Below, in pieces: positions 1-6,028 of a stretch of DNA of 6,789 nucleotides. Both the position numbers and the translations under genes were made by a program. Source of the DNA: an uncultured Marmoricola sp. (lineage in GTDB: Bacteria > Actinomycetota > Actinomycetes > Propionibacteriales > Nocardioidaceae); the NCBI RefSeq assembly GCF_943913695.1, contig NZ_CALTZE010000167.1, positions 1-6,789 of the forward strand, written 5' to 3'. The notes below the pieces were generated by a model. The model made no database searches and was not told the DNA's origin. It was given only the letters and a program-made list of their open reading frames with translations. Numbering within the stretch: position 1 is the stretch's first letter; every line of letters starts with the position of its first letter.

Positions 1-21
1 GCTCGCGTCTGCGGGGCGGCC

Positions 22-357
22 TCAGTGCGCCGCGGCGTAGGCGTCGCGGACCTCTTGGGAGACCCGGCCGCGCTCGGGGACGTCGAAGCCATTGTCGCGG
101 GCCCAGGCCCGGATCTCGGCGGGAGCCGGACCGGAGCCGGCCGTCTTGGCGGTGCTGGCGCGCCGGCCTCGCCCACGACCACCGCTGACCGGGCGGGCGT
201 GCGCGACCCAGGGGGCGAGCGCCTCGCGCAGCTTGGTCGCGTTGTCTTCGTTGAGGTCGATCACGTAGTCCTTGCCGTCGAGACCGAAACCGACCGTCTC
301 GACCGCCTCGGACTCGTCGAGGTCGTCGACCAGCACGATGTGAACCTTCTGAGCCAT
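22..357 (-). CDS. lsr2: Lsr2 family nucleoid-associated DNA-bridging protein
   Basis: A 111-residue protein, matching the usual Lsr2 length of about 112. Lsr2 is the actinobacterial H-NS-like protein that binds the minor groove of AT-rich DNA, bridges it and silences foreign genes. The N-terminal oligomerisation domain (about residues 1-57) begins MAQKVHIVLVDDLDES and continues through FGLDGKDYVIDL and ATKLREAL. A basic Gly/Arg linker follows (about 58-77, with RGRGRR at 61-66). The C-terminal DNA-binding domain (about 78-111) has EIRAWARDNGFDVPERGRV, where R96-G97-R98 is the family's AT-hook-like RGR motif. The ATG at 357 is preceded by a purine-rich GGAAAG about 6 nt upstream, a plausible ribosome binding site. 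It lies downstream of lysS on the same strand, as in M. tuberculosis (Rv3598c-Rv3597c). The 127-nt gap and a terminator-like hairpin suggest it also has its own promoter. Nothing looks truncated. Confidence 0.96.
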   Translation of the reverse strand: MAQKVHIVLVDDLDESEAVETVGFGLDGKDYVIDLNEDNATKLREALAPWVAHARPVSGGRGRGRRASTAKTAGSGPAPAEIRAWARDNGFDVPERGRVSQEVRDAYAAAH

Positions 358-401
358 GAGCGCTTTCCGCCTGTCTGAGAAATCGCGTGAAATGTCTGGA
401 G

Positions 402-417
402 CGCCCTCACGCTAACA
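402..417 (-). promoter_or_regulatory. Candidate lsr2 promoter (extended -10)
   Basis: On the minus strand the hexamer TAGCGT (414 down to 409) fits the actinobacterial -10 pattern TANNNT. It is directly preceded by TGT (417-415), giving an extended -10 (TGN-TANNNT). No convincing -35 is visible, which is common for extended -10 promoters. The predicted start near 402 would give a 5' leader of about 45 nt that includes the GGAAAG ribosome binding site. This is pattern matching only. Confidence 0.35.
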
Positions 418-439
418 GACCGCATCGTGAAACGAATAT

Positions 440-460
440 CTCCGCCTCGCCAAAGCGGAG
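440..460 (-). terminator. Candidate intrinsic terminator after lysS
   Basis: There is a perfect 6-bp inverted repeat, CTCCGC (440-445) and GCGGAG (455-460), with a 9-nt loop. It lies 25 nt past the lysS stop. Read on the minus strand, the stem is followed by ATATTCGTTTC, a T-rich tail that is unusual in this GC-rich window. Stem plus T-rich tail suggests partial or full termination of lysS transcription before lsr2. The stem is short, so read-through is possible. Confidence 0.45.
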
Positions 461-484
461 CGTTCCTCGGCGATTTCCTCGTGA

Positions 485-1987
485 CTACTCCGGGCGCAGC
501 AGGGGAAACAGGATCGTCTCGCGGATGTTGGCGCCCGTGAGCAGCATGATCAGCCGGTCGACGCCGATGCCGATGCCGCCCGCCGGGGGCATCCCGAACT
601 CCATCGCGCGCAGGAATACCTCGTCGAGCTCCATCGCCTCGGGATCTCCCGCGGCGGCTAGCTCGGACTGCCTGGTCAGACGCTCGCGCTGCACCACGGG
701 GTCGTTGAGCTCGGAATAGGCGGCGGCGAGCTCGACGCCGTTGATGATCAGGTCGAATGCCTCGTTGATGCCGGGTTTCGAGCGGTGCGACTTCGCCAGC
801 GGCTTGACCTCCTCGGGAAAGTCGAGCACGAAAGTCGGGGCCAGCAGGTGGTCCTCGACCAGCTGCTCGTAGAGCTCGACGACGACCTCGGCGGCGTTCC
901 ACTGCGGCTGGAGCTCGACCTCGTGCCGCTCCGCGTGCTTGCGCAGCACCTCCACGGGCGTCAGCACGTCGACCTCCTCACCGAGCGCCTCGGAGACCAG
1001 CTCGTGGATCGGTGCCTGGCGCCACTCCCCGGTGAGGTCGATCTCGGAGCCGTCGCGGGCCGTGAACGACTCCTGACCCAGCGCGCGGGCCGCGCCGAGC
1101 ACGAGGTCCTGGGCCAGGCGCATCATCGAGAACTGGTCGCCGTAGGCCTGGTAGGCCTCCAGCATCGAGAACTCCGCGGCGTGGGTGGAGTCGAGCCCCT
1201 CGTTGCGGAAGGTGCGCCCGATCTCGTAGACCCGGTCGACCCCGCCGATCATGGCGCGCTTGAGGTCGAGCTCGAGCGCGATCCGCAGCAGCATCTCCTG
1301 GTCGAGCGCGTTGAGGTGGGTGCGGAAGGGCCGTGCCGCCGCACCGCCGTTGGTCAGCTGCAGGATGGGCGTCTCGACCTCGACGTAGCCCTGCCCGTCG
1401 AGGGTGCCGCGCAGGCTCTTGAGCACCGCCGCCTTGGCCCGCACCAGCGCGCGCGGCTCCGGGCGCAGCATCATGTCTACGTAGCGCAGGCGCGTGCGCG
1501 CCTCGTCGGAGAGCGGCCGGTGCTCGTTGGGCAGCGGACGCAGCGTCTTGGCGGCCAGCTCCCACTGCGTCGCCGCCACGCTGAGCTCCCCGCGGCGGCT
1601 GGTGACGACCTCGCCGCGCACCGCGAGCAGGTCGCCGATGTCGACGAGCTGCTTGTAGGCCGCGAGCCGCTCCTCGCCGACCTCGGCGAGGCTCAGCATC
1701 ACCTGGATCTCCGAGCCGTCACCCTCGCGCAGACGTGCGAAGCAGAGCTTGCCGGTGTTGCGCTGAAACATCACCCGCCCGCTGATCGCCACCGTCTGGC
1801 CGGTGCGGGTGTCGGGCTCGAGCGCCTGTGCGTCGTAGGTCTCGCGAAGCTCCTTGATGGTGTGGGTGCGCTCCACTCCGAGGGGGTACGGCGCCACGCC
1901 CGCGTCGATCAGCCGCTGCCGCTTCTCGCGGCGCACCCGCATCTGCTCGGGCAGGTCGTCGGGCGCGTGCGCTGGATCCTCGGCCAT
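485..1987 (-). CDS. lysS: Class II lysyl-tRNA synthetase
   Basis: Charges tRNA-Lys with lysine in the cytoplasm. The protein is 500 residues, close to the family's roughly 500. An N-terminal helix (DLPEQMRVRREKRQRL) leads into an anticodon-binding OB fold at about residues 66-150 (GRVMFQRNTGKLCFARL). The class II catalytic core follows: motif 1 around 190-212 (GYVEVETPILQ), motif 2 around 259-280 (TFRNEGLDSTHAAEFSMLEA, whose Arg contacts ATP), the SELNDPVVQRER block at 425-436, and motif 3 near 470-499 (GIGIGVDRLIMLL). The DSTH-EFSMLE wording and the LPEQ...RR start resemble M. tuberculosis LysS (Rv3598c), so this is the ordinary actinobacterial form without a LysX-type membrane domain. The frame stays open 69 codons upstream, but that part is low-complexity sequence antisense to the DUF808 gene; the family-like N-terminus begins at the ATG at 1987. 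There is no Shine-Dalgarno, and a -10-like hexamer 7 nt upstream suggests a leaderless mRNA. Confidence 0.96.
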   Translation of the reverse strand: MAEDPAHAPDDLPEQMRVRREKRQRLIDAGVAPYPLGVERTHTIKELRETYDAQALEPDTRTGQTVAISGRVMFQRNTGKLCFARLREGDGSEIQVMLSLAEVGEERLAAYKQLVDIGDLLAVRGEVVTSRRGELSVAATQWELAAKTLRPLPNEHRPLSDEARTRLRYVDMMLRPEPRALVRAKAAVLKSLRGTLDGQGYVEVETPILQLTNGGAAARPFRTHLNALDQEMLLRIALELDLKRAMIGGVDRVYEIGRTFRNEGLDSTHAAEFSMLEAYQAYGDQFSMMRLAQDLVLGAARALGQESFTARDGSEIDLTGEWRQAPIHELVSEALGEEVDVLTPVEVLRKHAERHEVELQPQWNAAEVVVELYEQLVEDHLLAPTFVLDFPEEVKPLAKSHRSKPGINEAFDLIINGVELAAAYSELNDPVVQRERLTRQSELAAAGDPEAMELDEVFLRAMEFGMPPAGGIGIGVDRLIMLLTGANIRETILFPLLRPE

Positions 1988-2023
1988 GCGGGCAAGGGTA
2001 TGACTACGGTTGTCCCGTGCCGA
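1987..2023 (-). promoter_or_regulatory. Candidate lysS promoter giving a leaderless mRNA
   Basis: On the minus strand TACCCT (2000 down to 1995) fits TANNNT. TCGGCA (2023 down to 2018) matches 4 of 6 bases of TTGACA, and the spacer is exactly 17 nt. Seven bases separate the -10 from the A of the lysS ATG at 1987, so transcription would start at or next to the start codon. No ribosome binding site exists upstream of this ATG, which agrees with a leaderless transcript, a common class in Actinobacteria. The assignment is inferred from motifs only. Confidence 0.45.
2005..2017 (+). promoter_or_regulatory. Candidate DUF808-gene promoter, back-to-back with lysS promoter
   Basis: TACGGT (2005-2010) fits TANNNT on the plus strand. 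After the canonical 6-nt gap lies G2017, the first base of a GTG. The -35 region around 1982-1987 is poor and falls on the lysS start codon. The hexamer is only 4 bp from the opposite-strand lysS -10 (1995-2000), so the two divergent -10 elements lie almost touching. It is weak on its own; its position between two divergent genes is the main support. Confidence 0.3.
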
Positions 2024-2055
2024 CCCGTGCCCGCCTCCCCCGGACCACCCCGTGA
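2017..2055 (+). other. Possible 12-codon upstream ORF coupled to the DUF808 gene
   Basis: GTG at 2017 opens a short frame encoding MPTRARLPRTTP. Its TGA stop (2053-2055) overlaps the GTG start of the DUF808 gene (2052-2054) by the 4-nt GTGA seen at coupled actinobacterial gene junctions. The start coincides with the predicted transcription start, so it could be translated as a leaderless ORF. The DUF808 GTG has no Shine-Dalgarno of its own, and termination-reinitiation would explain how it is translated. In GC-rich DNA such a frame can easily arise by chance. Confidence 0.22.
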
Positions 2056-2993
2056 GCGGGGGCCTCGCCGCGCTGCTCGACGACGTCGCCGCGCTCGCCC
2101 GGATGACCGCCGCCTCGGTCGACGACGTCGCCGCGGCCGCGGGCCGCGCCAGCGCGAAGGCGGCCGGCGTGGTCGTCGATGACGCCGCGGTCACCCCCCG
2201 CTACGTGCAGGGGCTCAACCCCAACCGCGAGCTGTCGATCATCAAGCGGATCGCAAAGGGGTCGATCCGCAACAAGCTCGTCTTCATCCTGCCGGCGGTG
2301 CTGCTGCTCAGCGAGTTCCTGCCGTGGCTGCTGACGCCCCTGCTCCTGCTCGGCGGTCTCTACCTCGCCTACGAGGGCGCGGAGAAGATCTGGGAGAAGC
2401 TCGCGGGCCACCAGGCCCCGGAGGAGCCCGCCACCGACCGCGGGCCGCAGGACGAGGGCCAGGTCGTGGCGGGCGCCGTCCGCACCGACTTCATCCTCTC
2501 CGCCGAGATCATGGTGATTGCCCTCAACGAGGTCGCCGCCGAGTCCTTCTGGTCGCGCGCCGCGATCCTCGTCGTGGTGGCGATCGGGATCACCGCGCTG
2601 GTCTACGGCGCCGTCGCGGTGATCATCCGCATGGACGACCTCGGCCTGCGGCTGGCGGGCCGCGACTCCCCCGGCCTCCAGCGGCTCGGGACCGGCCTGG
2701 TCAAGGCGATGCCGGTCGTGCTCTCGGTGCTCGGCACCGTCGGCATCGCGGCGATGCTGTGGGTCGGCGGCCACATCTGGCTCGTGGGTCTCGACGACCT
2801 CGGCTGGCACGCGATCTACGACGTCGTGCACCACCTGGAGGTCGCCGTCGCCGACGCCACCGGGGCCCTGGGCGGCGTGCTCGGCTGGCTGACCAACACC
2901 TTCTTCTCCGCGCTCCTCGGCGCGCTGCTCGGTGCGGTCGCCGTCGCCGTGATGCACGTGGTGCCGCGGCGCAAGGGCGCCGCCGCGCACTGA
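2052..2993 (+). CDS. DUF808 (YedI-type) inner-membrane protein of unknown function
   Basis: A 313-residue membrane protein of the DUF808 family (E. coli YedI is the familiar member); its biochemical role is unknown. A soluble, helix-rich N-terminus (GLAALLDDVAALARMTAA) matches YedI's LLTLLDDIATLLDDIS. Next come the family-like blocks NPNRELSIIKRIAKGSIRNK (about 57-75) and AVRTDFILSAEI (142-153). Hydrophobic segments lie near 76-105 (broken by SEFLPW), 171-192, 221-245 and 283-305, with a polar loop near 118-140 rich in Glu, Pro and Asp. I chose the GTG at 2052 because the YedI-like homology starts there. A TTG at 2010 would add 14 residues (SRADPCPPPPDHP) unlike the family. It is the only plus-strand gene, convergent with coaX and divergent from lysS, so it is probably transcribed alone. 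It has no evident functional link to its neighbours. Confidence 0.9.
   Translation: MSGGLAALLDDVAALARMTAASVDDVAAAAGRASAKAAGVVVDDAAVTPRYVQGLNPNRELSIIKRIAKGSIRNKLVFILPAVLLLSEFLPWLLTPLLLLGGLYLAYEGAEKIWEKLAGHQAPEEPATDRGPQDEGQVVAGAVRTDFILSAEIMVIALNEVAAESFWSRAAILVVVAIGITALVYGAVAVIIRMDDLGLRLAGRDSPGLQRLGTGLVKAMPVVLSVLGTVGIAAMLWVGGHIWLVGLDDLGWHAIYDVVHHLEVAVADATGALGGVLGWLTNTFFSALLGALLGAVAVAVMHVVPRRKGAAAH
2077..2135 (+). repeat. 17-bp exact direct repeat inside the DUF808 gene
   Basis: TCGACGACGTCGCCGCG occurs at 2077-2093 and again at 2119-2135, exactly 42 bp (14 codons) apart and in the same reading frame. Both copies encode DDVAA in the N-terminal helical region (LLDDVAAL and SVDDVAAA). It most likely reflects a repeated helical motif with biased codons, though a small internal duplication is possible. 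Confidence 0.7.
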
Positions 2994-3016
2994 TCACCGG
3001 CCCTGTCGGGTGCGCG
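2984..3016. terminator. Candidate bidirectional hairpin between convergent DUF808 and coaX genes
   Basis: CGCGCAC (2984-2990) and GTGCGCG (3010-3016) form a perfect 7-bp inverted repeat. Inside it CCG (2997-2999) and CGG (3007-3009) can extend the stem to 10 bp with a 6-nt bulge on one side. It overlaps the DUF808 stop codon and fills most of the 31-nt gap before the coaX stop, the right place for a shared terminator. There is no T-run on either strand, so it would be a tail-less hairpin or simply chance GC pairing. Confidence 0.35.
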
Positions 3017-3024
3017 TCGAGGCG

Positions 3025-3815
<791 letters not shown>

Positions 3816-3819
<4 letters not shown>

Positions 3820-4640
3820 GGCCGGCGTCCGATCTCGAGCGCCACGTTGTCGATCAGGCGCACGTCGCCCACCCGGGCCGCGAGGAGCAGCCGCGCCGGG
3901 CCGGACGCCGGGGCCGGGCCGAGGTCGGGGCCTCGCACCTCGAGGTAGTCGACGTCGACGCCCGGGGCCTCGGCGAGCACCCGCTCCGCCACGGCCGGGT
4001 CGCCGGCGTCGCGCGCGGCGAGCAGCGCCCGCGAGAGCGCCAGGGCGTCGGCCCGGAGGTGGTCGGTGAGGTAGCGGTTGCGGCTGGAGAGCGCGAGGCC
4101 GTCGGGGTCGCGGACGGTGGCGGCGCCCTCCACCCGCACGTCGAGGCACAGGTCGGCCACCATGCGGCGGATCAGCGTGAGCTGCTGGTAGTCCTTCTCG
4201 CCGAACACCGCCACCCGAGGTGCGACCAGCCCCAGGAGCTTGGCCACGACGGTGAGCACCCCACGGAAGTGGGTGGGCCGGGAGACACCCTCGAGCTCGG
4301 CGCCGAGCGGGCCCGGGTCGAGCGTCACCTGGGGGTCGCCGTCGGGGTAGACCTCGCCGACGGTGGGCGCGAAGACCACGTCGACGCCCTCGCGGGCGCA
4401 CAGCTCCAGGTCGGCGTCGAAGGTGCGGGGGTAGCGGTCGAGGTCCTCGCCGGGCGCGAACTGCAGCGGGTTGACGAAGACCGAGACGACCACCGGGCCC
4501 TCGCCCACGCGCCGGGCGTGGTGCATCAGGGAGGCGTGGCCCTCGTGCAGCGCGCCCATCGTCGGCACCAGCGTCCGGCGGGAGCTGCCGAGCGCCGCGT
4601 CGAGCTCGGCGCGGGAGCCGACGACGACGGGTCGGGTCAT
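3816..4640 (-). CDS. panC: Pantothenate synthetase (pantoate-beta-alanine ligase)
   Basis: Joins pantoate to beta-alanine using ATP, through a pantoyl-adenylate, to make pantothenate. The 274 residues fit the family (about 280). It is a HIGH-type nucleotidyltransferase: PTMGALHEGHASL at 26-38 carries the HIGH-like HEGH (32-35), followed by VSVFVNPLQF (52-61), RPTHFRGVLTVVAKL (121-135), VFGEKDYQQL (145-154) and the KMSKS-equivalent ALSSRNRYL (183-191). The C-terminal dimer domain carries VDYLEVR. All these blocks look intact. The ATG at 4640 overlaps the upstream gene's TGA as ATGA, and the panC TGA overlaps the coaX GTG, so all three genes are likely translated in a coupled fashion from one message. 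In M. tuberculosis panD (aspartate decarboxylase, the source of beta-alanine) follows panC; here it does not. Confidence 0.97.
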
Positions 4641-5557
4641 CGAGCGGGGTGTGCCGTGCCGGTGGCCCCGGGCTGGCCGACCCGCCGCAGCGCGTCGTCG
4701 AGCAGCCGCGACAGGTGCGCGGCGCGGATCGGGAGCAGCCGGCCGTCGAGCATCGCGCGGTCGGCCGTGGCGCGCGCCATCGCGACGTAGGACGGCACGG
4801 TGCCGGGCGCCGTCTCGACCAGGTCGTCGAGGTGGGCCTTCACCGTGCGCACGTCGCCGCGCACGATCGGCCCGGTGAGCGCCTCGTCGCCGCGCTCCAG
4901 GGCGTTGTCGAGCGCCGCGGTGAGCAGCGGACGCAGCGTCGCGGCGGGGTCGTCGGCCCCGGCGGCGGCCAGCAGGTCCATCGCCTGGCTCACCAGCGTC
5001 ACGAGGTGGTTGGCTCCGTGCGCGAGACCCGCGTGGTAGAGCGCCCGGCGCTCCTCCGCGACCCACATGGCGACGCCGCCGAGGTCGGCGACCAGCGACT
5101 CGGCGAGCTCGCGCTCGCCCGGCCCGGCCGTGACGCCGAAGACGCAGCCCTGCAACCGCGGCAGGTCGAGCTCGGTGCCGGTGAAGGTCATGGCCGGGTG
5201 GACGGCGAGCGGGCGCGCCCCGATCTCGGAGACGGCGTGCAGTGCTGCCAGCCCGTGGCGGCCGGAGGTGTGCACGACGACCTGCCCGGGGCGGATCGCA
5301 CCGGCGCCGACCAGGGTGGTCGCGACGTTGTCGAGCATGTCGTCGGGCACCGTGAGCAGCAGCAGGTCGCAGGACCGGGCCACGTCGGTCGGCTTGTGGT
5401 TGGGCACGCCCGGCAGCAGCGTCGCGATGCGCTCGCGCGTGGCAGCGGAGTCTCCGGCGGCGGAGACGATCTCGTGCCCTGCCGCGCGCAGCGCGGCAGA
5501 GAGGACGGCGCCGACGCGGCCTGCGCCGACGACCCCGACTCGGGCCATCTTGCTCAT
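4637..5557 (-). CDS. DUF2520 Rossmann-fold protein, PanG-like candidate ketopantoate reductase
   Basis: A 306-residue dehydrogenase-like protein. The N-terminal NAD(P)-binding Rossmann domain starts with VGVVGAGRVGAVL (GxGxxG at 11-16), continues with LLLLTVPDD (65-73) and VVVHTSGRHG (93-102), and has HPAMTFTG (120-127) near the substrate cleft. The mostly helical C-terminal DUF2520 domain has HAGLAHGANHLVTL (175-188) and LTGPIVRGD (227-235), strong family signatures. The same gene precedes panC in M. tuberculosis (Rv3603c). Its place directly before panC, with a 4-nt ATGA overlap, supports a role as the NADPH-dependent ketopantoate reductase supplying pantoate; that activity is inferred, not shown by sequence. 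The start is uncertain. The given ATG (5557) follows GAGGGAG with almost no spacing, whereas a second ATG at 5548 (MARVGVVG) sits 9 nt after the same ribosome binding site and may be the true start. Confidence 0.88.
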   Translation of the reverse strand: MSKMARVGVVGAGRVGAVLSAALRAAGHEIVSAAGDSAATRERIATLLPGVPNHKPTDVARSCDLLLLTVPDDMLDNVATTLVGAGAIRPGQVVVHTSGRHGLAALHAVSEIGARPLAVHPAMTFTGTELDLPRLQGCVFGVTAGPGERELAESLVADLGGVAMWVAEERRALYHAGLAHGANHLVTLVSQAMDLLAAAGADDPAATLRPLLTAALDNALERGDEALTGPIVRGDVRTVKAHLDDLVETAPGTVPSYVAMARATADRAMLDGRLLPIRAAHLSRLLDDALRRVGQPGATGTAHPAR

Positions 5558-5605
5558 CTCCCTCGTTCCAGTCCCCGAGGGGTACCGGACTACGTCGATG
5601 GCGTG

Positions 5606-5642
5606 CTCGCCCAGCCTACGCGCGCGGCCACGGCCGCGTCAG
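5606..5642 (-). promoter_or_regulatory. Candidate promoter for the panG-like/panC/coaX unit
   Basis: On the minus strand CTGACG (5642 down to 5637) matches 4 of 6 bases of TTGACA. TAGGCT (5618 down to 5613) fits TANNNT, with an 18-nt spacer. The -35 would overlap the stop codon of the upstream gene. The start near 5606 leaves a leader of about 50 nt containing the GAGGGAG ribosome binding site. The pan genes might instead be read through from the upstream pair, so this is tentative. Confidence 0.3.
5623..5638. other. GC-rich inverted repeat at the 3' end of the PPTase-like gene
   Basis: CGCGGCC (5623-5629) and GGCCGCG (5632-5638) are perfect complementary arms separated by AC. As RNA it would form a 6-bp stem with a 4-nt loop directly after the stop codon at 5639. 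There is no T-tail. It could be a weak tail-less terminator, a 3'-end stabiliser or a dyad for a regulator, since it also lies within the predicted pan promoter spacer. Confidence 0.3.
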
Positions 5643-6028
5643 CCGGACGAGATCGTGGGGTGCGTCACAGCCCGGGCCAGGCTCACCACCAGGTCCTCCA
5701 GCCGCAGCGTCCGCAGCTCGAGGCCGTCGCCCGGGTCCAGCCCGTGGCGGCGCAGCCAGGTCTGGATCGGCACGCCGGCCAGCTTGGCGGCGCACTCGGT
5801 GCGGGTCCAGCGCTGCCAGAAGTCGTCGGTGCCGTACGCCGCCGCGAGCGCCGGCGGGACGGGTGCGGCCGCGAGCTCGGCGTCGACGACGACGCCGAGC
5901 TCGCCGTACCACCCGACGACGCGGCCGTCGGCGAGGTGGGAGCGGGTGACCGCGTCGCCGAGCTCGCCGGGGCCGCCGACCCGCAGTCGTGCGGCGTCGA
6001 GGGGGGCGGGCTCAGATGGAGCCGGCAC
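5639..6028 (-). CDS. Small divergent 4'-phosphopantetheinyl transferase-like protein
   Basis: A 129-residue protein, about the length of an AcpS-type transferase. Such enzymes move the 4'-phosphopantetheine arm of CoA onto a carrier-protein serine. The N-terminal part is Pro/Ala-rich. The core has ELGVVVDAEL (43-52), matching the family's G-x-D-x-E metal site (D49, E51), and then FWQRWTRTECAAKLAG (70-85), matching W-x-x-K-E-x-x-x-K (W74, E78, K82). The Lys before the Glu is Thr77 here, and the rest is divergent, so family membership is likely but activity is unproven. The only usable start is the GTG at 6028, which overlaps the end of the SDR gene by 17 nt and implies co-translation with it. 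The C-terminus (LRTLRLEDLVVSLARAVTHP) resembles the terminal strand-helix segment of the fold. It is separated from the panG-like gene by 81 nt. It might instead be a catalytically weak paralogue dedicated to one carrier protein. Confidence 0.68.
   Translation of the reverse strand: MPAPSEPAPLDAARLRVGGPGELGDAVTRSHLADGRVVGWYGELGVVVDAELAAAPVPPALAAAYGTDDFWQRWTRTECAAKLAGVPIQTWLRRHGLDPGDGLELRTLRLEDLVVSLARAVTHPTISSG

Noticed and set aside
61..200. Gly/Arg-rich linker in Lsr2 as a possible frameshift or insertion
   Set aside because: Lsr2 proteins normally have a basic, variable linker between the two domains, and both flanking domains are intact and in frame.
2010..2051. TTG start at 2010 for the DUF808 gene
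   Set aside because: It adds a Pro-rich stretch unlike family members. The YedI-like homology begins at the GTG at 2052, although a weak AAGGG lies upstream of the TTG.
785..2182. Long plus-strand open frame of 465 codons opposite lysS
   Set aside because: It is antisense to an intact lysS, is Leu/Arg/Val/Gly/Asp-rich with no recognisable domain, and is the expected by-product of GC-biased third codon positions.
1988..2194. Extension of lysS by 69 codons upstream of the ATG at 1987
   Set aside because: The added sequence is low-complexity Ala/Ser/Thr-rich, overlaps the DUF808 gene antisense, and has no LysRS homology; the family N-terminus starts at 1987.
3820..4401. N-terminal extension of coaX into panC sequence
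   Set aside because: It is Arg/Gly/Pro-rich out-of-frame translation of panC; the CoaX phosphate loop begins seven codons after the GTG at 3819.
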